Shown here: positions 1 through 9,974 of the stretch, piece after piece
How positions within the stretch are numbered: position 1 is the first letter of the stretch
How the letters are laid out: the number at the start of each line of letters is the position of its first letter
Assembly: GCA_963995505.1 (NCBI GenBank)
Contig: OZ023184.1
Location: 20,396,228 to 20,460,227, forward strand
Direction of reading: 5' to 3'
DNA: 64,000 bases
From: Hypericum androsaemum
Lineage: Eukaryota; Streptophyta; Magnoliopsida; Malpighiales; Hypericaceae
Notes under the pieces: generated by a model
The model's database searches: none
Told to the model about the DNA's origin: nothing
What the model saw: only the letters and a program-made list of their open reading frames with translations
Position numbers and translations under genes: made by a program

Positions 1-152
1 TAGTACACTACATTACTTTGCTAAGGTTTGAACTCTAGACTTTCGGAACTTAGTATAGTACATTTCTTGAAGGGAACTTTTCGGTTTTGAGAGCAGTAGC
101 ACTCTTTCCTGAATGGCAGAATAATTGTTGTGTAAGCTAATCTCTTTTTTGT

Positions 153-1120
153 TGGAAAAACTTGAATAAAAATTCAATGCAAAGTCCAAAATGGAAAGGT
201 CCAAAGTGGAAGGCCCAAAAGGAAAATGAAAAGTGCAATCCCACATTGGAAAATGGCACCAACCTTTCCTAGTTTATAAGGAGAAACTCCTTGTTAGATA
301 GGAAATAAGTTGACAACTTGGAATGATAGCCAACTCGAACACGCACCATCCGAGCACGAGCACGCGTTTGCGCGTGTGTATGTGCGCATGGCGCATTCGA
401 CGCAGGTTGCAATGGGCAATTTGTGGCACACTTGGCACGTGCGCATTGTCGCGAGGAGCTGGAGGAGCCTTAAGTATTTTGTCCGAGTCCGGAGAGAGCT
501 GCGTATCTACCGAATTAACGAAGGGCTGCGAGCGCCTTTCAGGATGACCACCGAAGAGGCATGAAGGGCTGGAACGTCCTGGATACTTCCAGACGGCCGA
601 AGGGTTGCGAGATCCCTCGTGAAGAAGTGCCAGCACAGTCTGGGCGCATCTGGAAGGATTCAGAATACCACCGAAGGGCCACGAGTGCAGCCAGCCTGTC
701 TGCCTAGCGAAGGGACATCTCCGAAGAGCCATGAGCAATTTGGCTGCCTGCCTGAGTCGCATCTCTTCGGAAGTGCCTCGTGCCTCCTCGGAGTGCCTGC
801 CTGCCACTCTTCCAGCTCCTATAAATAGGCCTCTCCCCCTCATTTGCAAATCACCTCACAACTCATTGCATAAGCATTCATTAGCAATAGTTGTTCTTCT
901 CTCCTTCTCTCTCAAGAAAGTTCCGAATTTCCAAGGTTCGCCTGAAGCTTTGAGGGTCGTTGTGCTACGAACTCGAAAGCAGCCTAGTCGTTGTATCTTG
1001 GGGACGATTGCCGCGGCCCGTAAGCACTAAATACGGGGCAATCTCATCTTACGGAGAAAGAGTCAAACTCTTGCCTCGACTAATAAAGATCTTAATCAAG
1101 TACACCACCTCCGACAAACA
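153..1120 (+). repeat. Solo LTR of a copia-type element
   Basis: This block is homologous, in inverted orientation, to the LTR at 51290-52195 that ends the copia element there. Both start TGGAAA and end CCGACAAACA, share a GC-rich middle with many short CGAAGGG-type words, and carry a TATA box (TATAAATA at 820-827) followed by a CT-rich stretch, as expected of an LTR promoter. No polypurine tract stands before it and no primer binding site follows it, so I read it as a solo LTR. An 8-bp repeat CTTTTTTG flanks it at 144-151 and 1124-1131; this is longer than the usual 5 bp and may be chance. Bases 1-152 are unassigned. The open frames inside it are not genes. Confidence 0.7.
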
Positions 1121-1359
1121 ACACTTTTTTGATTTTTTTAAAGAATAATCTCCTTTTTTTATGAATGACCAAAATATGTTGCATAAGTGCTTTTGATTAG
1201 CTCTCATTGGGTGTTGCAAATATTGGGGGTTGTTTGTTGGAGTGTGTGTTTTGGGTCTTTAGAAGATGAGGAGAAGGTTGAAGATGCAGTTTGGATTTTT
1301 TTTTAATTATTAAAAATGGGAGTTATATTGTTGATTTGTCATATTACACGTATCCAGTA
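1121..1359. other. Non-coding spacer
   Basis: AT-rich sequence with poly-T runs right of the solo LTR. No coding signal or recognisable repeat was seen. Confidence 0.5.
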
Positions 1360-1965
1360 ACTAAACCAATCTTGTCGCCACATGTCTGCTAGGTGGGGTA
1401 AAATACATCAATGTTTCAAGTGCGTTGCGTTGGTAAAATCCATTCGAACACCCAGACGTGGGACAAGGCGCCCACCCGAACATCCGCTTCAAAAGCCGAG
1501 GCATCGTGCTTTAAACCCAGAGCAGACATCCACCTAACCTACATTTTGGACCTTCTTCTGCTCTGATTCAGAAAATATTATAAACTACAAAGTTGTAGAT
1601 CCACGTCTTACCTTTCCATAGAAACTTGAACGTCTCAATCTGGACTCCAGATAGAAAGTTATGAGTATTTTACCGAGGAGCGTTACCTAGGCAGGCGGGA
1701 AGCGCACCAAACCGGGAGCTTTGGTCTTGGAAGCCGTCTATCATCACCGGTTTCGATCAAGTAAGACCATCATCAGACTCGATGGAGAGGAGACCATCGA
1801 CAACCTCTCTCCAACTCAAAATCGGAAGTGATCGATTTGAGACAACACCGCCCACCGATCACTTTGAGACCACATCGGTCACTGGTCACCCGGTCACCTT
1901 GAGACCACATCGGGTACCTCGAAATATGTTGACAATGTCGAGATTATTTTTATACCTCAACAAAT
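1360..1965. repeat. LTR-like repeat fragment
   Basis: The right end (GACAATGTCGAGATTATTTT near 1933) is nearly the same as the end of the repeat at 15183-16175 (near 16142). Both also contain a degenerate phrase of the type ACAAAGTTGTAGATC followed by TTTCCAT, which is common in LTR-like plant repeats. No coding region is attached. The family is not identified and the left border is a guess. Confidence 0.35.
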
Positions 1966-2468
1966 TTATTTGTTTGATGTATATTTAGTGGACCGAAAAG
2001 TTATTTTTAATTATTTCAAAGCTGGAAAATTTGACTTGACAACGTGATAAGGAAGACTTGAATTGGATAATACGCCGAGGAGATTTTTTGTGTGTAAGGG
2101 TACAAAAAATATGTCCAAGTCAAAATCGTTGTATATATGTTTTTTGGTGATCTCGCCAATTACAAAAAATAGACTCAGTGGACTGATTAGATAGTATAAA
2201 CCAAAAAAAAAAAAGAATTACACCAAATCAGTTGTTCTTTTGTCATACATGATGATGAAATATGAGACAAACTAGCTAGAGAAGTGAATAAATAACTAAA
2301 GTTTATTTACAGGGTCCAAGCCCACAATGAAGTCCTGGATGACATGCTCGAACACACAAGCCCAAAAAGTGCGTCTCAAGAATTATCCAAACAGAAAAAA
2401 AAGCCTGCCAACAATGCGGAGAGGAGTTTTGTAACTAGAACATATGTGTTTTTATATAAATCTAAATA
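1966..2468. other. Spacer with a relic of SPH 3' flank
   Basis: Mostly AT-rich non-coding sequence. Positions 2247-2304 resemble the DNA just downstream of the SPH genes at 6905 and 16930 (shared words ATGATGA, GACAAACT, AAGTTTATTT at 6785-6843 and 16757-16820). The homology then stops, so a further SPH copy was probably lost here. Confidence 0.4.
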
Positions 2469-3133
2469 CAGTAAAATCTCTCTAAAGTGATATTTTGGGA
2501 CCGAAAATAATTATTATTATAGAGAGGTTATTATATAAGAGAGGTTTATATTTTTTTTCCAAAATATTAAAATTAAGATTTTGAAAAAAATTGTAAATAT
2601 CAAAAATTACTTTGTCTATATACAAATTATCTAAAATCTCGACTTATAGCGTTATTCAAATACTACACGTGATTGAAATATTTTTTTATAATAAGATGAC
2701 GATCAAAAGAATTATTTGAATACGATTGAGAAGATGAATGATGATGTAAAATTTATCAAACAAATTTAGTGATCAGGTCTGTGCTCTGGTTTGTTTGCTG
2801 TAAACAACTGGGCATTCCCTTGATGCTCTGTAACATTGAGATTTTTAATAAATTTATGCCTTTCCAAAAAAGACAAGTAAATTTAGAGAAACTAGTTTCT
2901 TGCAATATTTTTGAATTCGTAAAATATGTTAAAATATATGTATTTATTCAAAAATATTATTTTATGCAAAAAATGGGACCAAAATTTAACACTAAAATTT
3001 TCTATAAAAGTATTAGTTATTACGATAAAAGGGTTATTAAATTTAAATACTGGTCCCAACTGGGGACCGGAACTTTTTATCAGTTTAGAGGAGTTATCAC
3101 TTTAGAGAATATCACTTTAAATAAGTTTTACTG
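2469..3133. mobile_element. pogo/Emigrant-like DNA element, copy 1
   Basis: Starts CAGTAAAATCTCTCTAAAG and ends TTTTACTG, flanked by TA on both sides (2467-2468, 3134-3135). This terminal inverted repeat and TA target duplication match the plant pogo-derived Emigrant/Lemi1 type. The 665-bp body is AT-rich and has no convincing transposase. It aligns along its length with the copies at 32501 (same orientation) and at 8760 and 45619 (opposite orientation). The open frame at 2769-3182 lies inside it and has no recognisable domain. Confidence 0.75.
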
Positions 3134-3135
3134 TA

Positions 3136-4154
3136 ATTTTTCATGGGAGGGAATTTGCAGTTGGAGTTTTTTGCCTTTTTAGTTTTTTGAATGGGTTTCC
3201 AATGCTTTCAATGGTGCTCTTTTTTTTCGTTGTAAATTTTTTTCAAAGAATTTTTTTCACGACGGAGTTGAACATCTCTTAAATATTGGATGTGCACAGG
3301 TATGAGTCGTACACTCAAAGTGTTTTGTGCTTTGACTACGTACTGTATAACCATGCACTTTATGTTCGTTATACCTTTCGTTTTCAGTGGAGATTCTTGG
3401 TTAGTTTAATATTGAAATAATCGATACAATTTGGTGATTGAATTAGTTTGTTTAATACAAACAACGATCTAATAGTAAGAGTATTTCTAGTTTAACCAAA
3501 TCTCAGATTTAAGTCCTTAAGAACGTAGCAGTTTTAAATACTTGTTGAGAAAATTTTACCACATTTCAAAATTTCCACCCAGTTTAAATCTGAATTAGTC
3601 GACCCAATAAAATGGATGGGGTTAAAAAAAAAGCCACCGTCATACACCGAATTCTCGCGTTTCCAAATCGCTCTATGTACAAGAGCAAAAACAAGCAAAG
3701 GACGTCACCGGAAACGAGGTGCATAATAATACACATTAAATCTAGAGTCAATGGCCAAAATCTTATGTCAGGATCTGTACCGAGACCAAATATTATTATA
3801 CTTTATTCATAAATTTTACCAGTTAAAAATGTTCGATTATTAAAAGTTGATCTTCGATTGAATCTATTAATATAAATTAAGAGTGAAAAACTGAACTATC
3901 CAGTAGAATTTATAATACAATTACCCATTAATAACAATATCACTGTTAGATTCGCCCAAAAAATAACGCAATTTAATGGAATATGGTCGTAAATTCTAAG
4001 GCAGAAAGCATCTTATTATTATTGGTCATTCCATACATAATCATCTTATTATTATTGTTTAGAATTGAACATTTAACCTGAATTGTTCACTTCTAAACTC
4101 TAATTATTTCTACAAACATGACACACAACTATTAAAATAAATAACACATGCTTC
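3136..4154. other. Non-coding spacer, 3' of SPH gene 1
   Basis: AT-rich sequence with no coding signal. The last part is the 3' flank of the SPH gene at 4155. Confidence 0.5.
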
Positions 4155-4562
4155 TCATGATTTCCATCCTCTACAGTCATCGTATGGACCATTAGGAGGC
4201 TTTGTCATACGGCATATACCTTCTGTAGTTTCCACCGACCAAAACCACTCTCGGCCTAGATCAAAATCACGACTTGCTTTATAGATATCGAATGACTTTG
4301 TTGGCCCCCCTGGCCCCAATTGGAAACTGCAAAAGAACAATGTGCTAAAAGGATTTGGATGGAAAGAGAAATCATAGAAATTAGCTCTTGGATTGAGTAT
4401 TTTAATGCCGAGATCATCGTTTCCCGATTTGCAATGCACAGTCACATCAAAGTTCAAGTTGTTAACGATCCGAACATGGACCTTTGCCCCAATGTCTTGG
4501 GCCACAGTTGCCACTAGCATAGAAGCAATTAAGAGCAGGAGAGTAGCCACGTGTTTTTCCAT
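4155..4562 (-). CDS. S-protein homologue (plant self-incompatibility S1 family), SPH 1, type C
   Basis: A 135-residue secreted protein in a single exon, as is usual for the family. Residues 1-22 are a signal peptide with a LLLLIASMLVATVA core; the mature part begins near DIGAKVHVRIVNNL. The S1-family signature is present: VHCKS at 42-46, the D-x-G motif at 50-52, LFFCSF at 75-80, WFWSV at 106-110, GICRM at 115-119 and YDDC at 127-130. The four conserved cysteines are C44, C78, C117 and C130, expected to form two disulphides. One oddity is that the Trp usually found two residues after CSF is replaced (CSFQL). Family members are small secreted proteins; the poppy stigma S-determinant belongs here, but most SPHs have no assigned role. 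A TATA box lies about 85 bp upstream. The start is the only ATG that gives a full signal peptide. Confidence 0.93.
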   Translation of the reverse strand: MEKHVATLLLLIASMLVATVAQDIGAKVHVRIVNNLNFDVTVHCKSGNDDLGIKILNPRANFYDFSFHPNPFSTLFFCSFQLGPGGPTKSFDIYKASRDFDLGREWFWSVETTEGICRMTKPPNGPYDDCRGWKS

Positions 4563-4646
4563 TGTAAATTAATAGAAGGACTACTGAAAACCTAAAGTCT
4601 TTGGTTCTGAGACTGAGATGGATATTTGGTGAATGCTGGAGTGCTT

Positions 4647-4654
4647 TATTTATA
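4647..4654 (-). promoter_or_regulatory. TATA box of SPH 1
   Basis: Minus-strand TATAAATA about 85 bp upstream of the start codon at 4562, a normal distance for a plant core promoter. The other SPH genes have a TATA-like box at a similar distance. Confidence 0.6.
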
Positions 4655-4789
4655 GGGTCCTCGTAACGTGGATAATATTTGGAAACGATTTTTTTGTCAA
4701 AAATCAACCAATAACCTTTCCAAAAACACAACTTAGGATTTAACAGTAATAAGTAGGTAGCCATATTTTCGAAAGGCAATCACTTTTCT

Positions 4790-6634
4790 AGAATTAAAAT
4801 CTTCACATCAAACGTTAAAACTTAATGCAATGGGTAAATAAATTTTTCACGCTTACCAACAAACTTGTCACTTTTGTAACTGACTATGTGATAAAATCAA
4901 CATATACCAAGAAAAAGCACCGTATAGATTATATTAGATGGCAATGAGCTATTTTATTTTAAACAAGTATATTATGATCGAAAATAATATTATTATCCGG
5001 AACATAACATTAAATTTAGACATGATATATCAAGTCAGTTGAAAAATGGTAGGTAATTTATAAAGAACATTTTTTCCAAAAATAAAACCAAAATTTAATT
5101 TGAGGAATTATAGAAATTTCCATTGTCATTACAAAGATTGCCCTTTTTGGAATAACAACTTTAATTTATATCCATAGACAGATATGGTCATAATAGTGTG
5201 CTTCTTTTATTTTTTGCAATTAGTAATGCTTATTCATTCTCAGACCATAATAACAAGGAAGAATTTTGGAAAATTCTCAACATATAATAACCAGAGATAG
5301 TTACAGATAATATGTACCATAAGGAAATAAAATGATTCCATTGTTACAAAATGTATCCTTATTTTTGGAATGACACCATTAATTTATATCCGTAGACATG
5401 TATGGTCTTGATGTTGCGCTTCTCTCATTCTCAGACCATAATAACAAGGAGCAATTTTGGAAATTTAATTTCTCAACATATAATAACCAGAGATAATTAT
5501 AGATAATATGTACCATAAGTTTAGAAAAGTGTGTTCCATATAATAACTAGAGATCACTTTAGAACCTTTCTAAAAATAAGCGATAATTGATAGGGTAGGA
5601 TAATAATTAGTGGGACTCCGATTTTAGATTTGTTGGAAAAAGGAGCTAAAAGAATGGTTAAAATAAAAGAGAAAAAAATGTGTTTTAAAGGAGTGAAAGC
5701 AGTGTTGACTTGCTCTTGTCTCACATTAGAAAGTACAAAGATGAATGTCAAATTTAAAAAGAACTATATACTATTTGGCTTGTAAAGAACTAGTGAGAAA
5801 AATAAGTCTAGCACGTATGTGGTGGACCAAAATTAAACTCGATCAGTGTATTTTAACGACTTTACCCCCTCCCCTTGCGCGCATGAAAGAGACTCCTCAC
5901 CAGTGAGGAGTGTTACAAAGTTATAATTGACTACCATTAAATCTGAATTTATCAATGGCTGGTATATTTTCAGAGATATTTAAGGAGGTTATCCTCCATG
6001 GTTGGTGTATTTTCCTTTTGCATGTTTTTTTTATTTCAAATTATTATACATTGTTTTTGTTAGATTATATGTTAATTGGGTTTGCTAGAACTCGGAAAGA
6101 TCTATTTAATTCTGAGGAACTACCGCCCACGGTAAAATTAGCTCTTAAGACAGCACGACTATGCACGACTCACATCAATATTCGTCCATTTTGTGACATA
6201 TTTCCCAAGAGGTTGAGTCGAGAGAATTAGTTTGTGGGCAACTAAATAATGCATTTGTAAATTATAAAAAATAAGTTACAAATCTAATGGAAGTAATTTT
6301 TTAATTAGAAGGGAATAAAGTAGATTATACTGAGTTTAAAATCTAATGGAGAGTTAATATGATCGTTAAATTTGACATTTTGGACGGGCCATAATTTTGT
6401 CATAATTTTTTTATAAGTAAATTTTTGTCGTAATTATGATTTAAATATGGTCACTTACCACCTTGCGCTTGCCTTATATATCATTAGAATAAGTGTTAGA
6501 TTCTTCATCATCCAGTATAAAAGTGAATTAGTTACTTGATTTACTGAGATTTTTTTATTGCTCATTGGTGCTAGATACCCAAATTATATCAAGTGCAATA
6601 TATTTTTTTATACCTAGATTTTATTTATCAAGTG
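4790..6634. repeat. Spacer with a direct duplication
   Basis: Non-coding. Two similar blocks lie at about 5132-5330 and 5342-5520 (shared words CCATTAATTTATATCC, CTCAGACCATAATAAC, CAACATATAATAACCAGAG). A third copy stands at about 9380-9545, between the pogo copy and the SPH relic there. The open frame at 5955-6230 has no recognisable domain. The remainder holds nothing identifiable. Confidence 0.55.
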
Positions 6635-6904
6635 CTATAGATTTTTTACGAGATATGTGAATCCAAAGCCAAGCCATAAACCCATACGTCGATTGTCGTG
6701 GAACTCTAAGTAATAAAAGAGATCTTGCTTTTCAAAGTGCAAAGTAAAATTAAAATTAAATAAAATTAGCATTCTTTGACATACGTGATGACGATGAAAT
6801 TTAGGACAAACTCGGTATAGAATTGAATTAACAACCAAATTTATTTGTTTCCAAACTGTTATTTCGTTACATAGGAAACAAAATGAAAAACATGGCAAGC
6901 ACAC

Positions 6905-7303
6905 TCATTTCTTCCACTTGGAGCAAAGATCATATGGACCATTGGGAGTTTTACTCATGCGACATGGACCGTCTTTATTTTTCACTGACCAAAACCAAAT
7001 GTTGTTCTTACCTAGATCATGTTTTTCATCATAGATATTGAAATGCTTTGTTGGCAGGTTTGACCATGTGAAACCGCAATAGAACAATGTGTAGCCACCG
7101 AAAAAAGCGTTAGGTTTAAAACTGAATAAGTAGGGATTATTTAGATCTCTTGGAGCAAGAGTTTTAGCTCCAATATCATCATCTTTTGACTTGCAGTGAA
7201 CAACAATAGATACGTTCAATTGGTTAATGATCCTAACATGTAGCGTGGTACCATGAGCTTCTGTACTAGGCATGATAGACATACTAAAAGCAACTAAGAG
7301 CAT
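6905..7303 (-). CDS. S-protein homologue, SPH 2, type A, with a shortened N-terminus
   Basis: A 132-residue SPH. Conserved features: LHVRIINQL (21-29), VVHCKSKDDDIG (34-45), LFYCGFTW (73-80), FNIYDE (88-93), WFWSV (103-107), GPCRM (112-116) and YDLC (124-127). The four cysteines are C37, C76, C114 and C127, and there is one N-glycosylation site (N30-V-S). It is closest in the window to the SPH at 16930. That paralogue begins 13 codons further upstream; here the matching codon is ACG at 7340-7342 instead of ATG, although the frame between is open. The first remaining ATG is at 7303, leaving a short but still hydrophobic leader (MLLVAFSMSIMPS). It may still be secreted, less efficiently, or be on its way to becoming a pseudogene. 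Confidence 0.88.
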   Translation of the reverse strand: MLLVAFSMSIMPSTEAHGTTLHVRIINQLNVSIVVHCKSKDDDIGAKTLAPRDLNNPYLFSFKPNAFFGGYTLFYCGFTWSNLPTKHFNIYDEKHDLGKNNIWFWSVKNKDGPCRMSKTPNGPYDLCSKWKK

Positions 7304-7413
7304 CAGGATCAGAGTGATGGAAGAAAGATTACATTTTTCCGTTGTACACTATTTGGAGAACTAACCGAAACCTAAAATAGATATATCTTATATCAGGGAA
7401 AATAATGTACTTG

Positions 7414-7421
7414 AATTTATA
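7414..7421 (-). promoter_or_regulatory. TATA box of SPH 2
   Basis: Minus-strand TATAAATT about 72 bp upstream of the lost ACG start and about 110 bp upstream of the usable ATG. The spacing fits the lost start better and agrees with a recent start-codon mutation. Confidence 0.5.
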
Positions 7422-7478
7422 TGGCAAGGAATAAACTGAGATAAACACTAAATTACGTATTTAATGTATTAAGAAATA

Positions 7479-7962
7479 GGGAAAAGTCCACATTAGTACA
7501 TTGTGGTTTGCTCGATTATCAGAGATAGGTTTGTGGTTTCAAACTCATCAAAAAGGGTCCTGTGTTTTCACGGGCTCATCAATTAAAGGCTCGGATAGCT
7601 CCCCGAGCCTAGTCAGCGTCCATTGGGCTCTCCACGTCAGAACAACATTGTTTTTAATCCTATGTGGCACGCCGTAGGATTTTTTTCTACTCGAAAATGA
7701 TGATGTGGGGTTGTTTGAAAATTTTAACTTACCACGTCAGTATTTTCGAGTTAAAAAATCCTATATGGCGTGCCACATAAGATTAAAAACAATGTTGTTT
7801 CTGACGTGGAGAGCCCAATGGACGCTGACTAGGCTCGGGGAGCTATCCGAGCTTTTAATTGATGAGCCCGTGAAAACACATGACCCTTTTTGATGAATTT
7901 GAAACCACAAACCTATCTCTGATAATCGAGCAAACCACAATGTACTAATGTGGATTTTTCCC
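7479..7962. mobile_element. Mutator-like foldback element 1
   Basis: A 484-bp near-perfect palindrome: each arm is about 230 bp and the ends are GGGAAAAGTCCACATTAG and its complement. It is flanked by a perfect 9-bp duplication TAAGAAATA (7470-7478 and 7963-7971), the size made by Mutator-like transposases. The paralogous sequence at 11165-11182 (TGTATTTTGAAATATAACC) is the uninterrupted site. It has no coding capacity; the open frame at 7705-7893 is the palindrome itself. Confidence 0.9.
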
Positions 7963-7971
7963 TAAGAAATA

Positions 7972-8759
7972 TAACCATGAAAAGTAATAACCAAAAGATA
8001 ATCTTTGACTAGTTTACTTTTGACCAAAATTTATTGCAACTTAAATTTTAACTAAATCTTTGACAACTTTAGTTTTGATAAAAAATTATGGCAACTTTAT
8101 AAATGAGTACATACTTCATTGATATATTTATTGAGTAGGAAGTTTGATTAAAAAAAGAAAATAATATTGGTTTTTTTTTTCACTTTGAATTTGATTGTAA
8201 TATGATAGTGATTTAAAACTGTCAGATTAATCAAATTCAAATAAACTTAAAGAAAGAAAATAAATCTTGTAGTAAATAAAAGAAATGATGAAATCCTAAG
8301 TATTAATTTGGAAAAGGAAATCGTGTGTATTTTTGCAACATTTCTTGGCCGGTTTATGCGTACAACTTTATTCCCCCCAAAAAAAATCCACTTGGAAAAA
8401 AAAGGAAGTACCCCCACTCTCGTGGAAGACCCGGGAAATGCACAGGGCACGTAAGGTCTGGCTATTGGTCAAGGGCCCATTTTATTTGCATTGTGGTATC
8501 ACACTGAGCCCAGTGGAGAATCAGTCCGGCCCATCATGGATTTGGATTATTCTATTATTTGCAAAAATCTTTAGACTTCAATTCTTTGTTTGGTAATGGT
8601 ATTCTATCATGGATTTGGATTATTCTATTCTTTGCAAAAATCTTTAGTCTTCAATTACTCATAAAATTTACCAGTTAAAAATGTTCGATTTTTAAAAGGC
8701 GATCTTTCATAGAATCTATTAATATAAAATGTTTCCACTGTTATAGTTAATATGTACTA
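7972..8759. repeat. Segmental duplication, left copy
   Basis: Non-coding DNA upstream of SPH 2 that aligns with 11168-11850 upstream of the SPH relic at 9891. Shared words include AACCATGAAAAGTAAT, AAATCTTGTAGTAAAT and GAAGACCCGGGAAATG. This shows that the SPH 2 locus and the 9891 relic are copies of one duplicated block. Open frames here are not genes. Confidence 0.7.
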
Positions 8760-9360
8760 CAGTAAAACTTCTGTAAAGTGATCCCCTCTAAAGTGATAAT
8801 CTTTCTAAACTGATAAAAAGTTCCGGTCTCGAATTGGGACCAGTGTTAAAATGTGATAACCCCTCTATCGTAATAATTGATACATTTTCAGAAAATTTTA
8901 GTGTAAAATTTCGGTCTCAATTTTTTCATAAAGTGATATTTTTGAATAAATAAATATATTTTTACGTACTTTGTGAATTTGAAAATTATTTTAAGATGTT
9001 AATTTGTATTAGATTTTCTTGTTTGATAATTTTTACGTTATCATTCATCTTTTGAATTATCCTTAAATGGTCCTCGTGATTGCCGTCTTGTTGTAAAAAA
9101 AATTTCAATCGAGTGTAGCATTTGAATAACGCTTTAAGCCGAGATTTAAGGTATCTCATGACTTTTATTTGATTGATTCAAAATTGCATCAACAAAATCT
9201 TGTTCGGTCGGAGTGTATCAGATAGAGAGGTCTTGGCCAAATGAGAATTACACAATAATTTTTTTGTAGTAAAAAAATGTAAACCCCTCTTATATGATAA
9301 CCTCTCTAAAATAATAATTTTTTCCAGTCCCAATAATATTACTTTAGAGAAGTTTTACTA
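8760..9360. mobile_element. pogo/Emigrant-like DNA element, copy 2
   Basis: Starts CAGTAAAACTTCTGTAAAG; the right end is TTTTACT followed by A in place of the expected G; TA flanks both sides (8758-8759, 9361-9362). The body aligns with the copy at 45619 in the same orientation and with those at 2469 and 32501 in reverse. No intact reading frame. Confidence 0.75.
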
Positions 9361-9362
9361 TA

Positions 9363-9890
9363 TAAGGAACTAAAATGTCTCCACTGTTACAAAATGCTAT
9401 TCTTATTTTTGGAATGACACCATTAATTTATATCCATAGACATGTGTGGTCTTAATCTTGCGCTTCTTTCATTCTCAGACCGTAATAACGAGGAGCAATT
9501 TAGAAATTTAATTTCTCAACATATAATATCCAGAGATAATTATAAAAGGGTAGGATAATTAGCGGAACTCCGATTTTAGTTTTGTTGGAAAAAGGAGCTA
9601 AAAGAATGGTTGAAAGAAAAGAGGAGATAAATGTGTTTTCTAAAAGAGTCGAAGGAGTGTTGACCTACCCTTGTACCATGTTGGAAATTGCGAGGATGAA
9701 TATCAAGTTTAAAAGAAAGTATGTGTTATTGGGCTTGAAATAAACTAATGAGAAAAAAGAGCCTTGCGCGTATGTTATAGGTTAAAATTGAGCTTGATCA
9801 GTGTATTTCGAAGATTTTGGTCCCCCTCTGCGCGTATGATATAGATTAATGGCCGTTAATAGTTTTGGCTTTGAAATTTCAAAATGACTT
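9363..9890. repeat. Spacer with third copy of the 5.1-kb repeat
   Basis: Positions about 9380-9545 repeat the blocks at 5132-5330 and 5342-5520, and 9546-9850 continues like 5580-5880 (shared TTTTGTTGGAAAAAGGAGCTAAAAG split by small differences). No coding signal. Confidence 0.5.
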
Positions 9891-9965
9891 TTCTGTACAA
9901 GGCATGATAGACATAATAAAAGCAACTAAGAGCATGAGGCTCAGAGTGATGGAAGAAAGATTACA
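9891..9965 (-). pseudogene. SPH relic (signal-peptide end only), type A
   Basis: This stretch matches the signal-peptide codons of SPH 2 (7255-7330) almost base for base. The region coding for the mature protein is gone: homology stops at about 9891. On the start-codon side the copy is cut by the foldback element at 9975-11035, beyond which the 5' flank resumes at 11045 with the same sequence as 7345 onwards. In the right target duplication the start codon is still ATG, unlike SPH 2. Confidence 0.85.
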
Positions 9966-9974
9966 TTTTCCCAT

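Noticed and set aside
274..849. Long open frames on both strands in a GC-rich stretch
   Set aside because: They lie inside an LTR; the homologous LTR at 51290-52195 shows similar unrelated frames. High GC alone creates long frames.
2769..3182. 137-codon frame that might be a transposase
   Set aside because: No DDE motif or known domain; it extends past the end of the pogo element, and the other three copies do not keep the frame.
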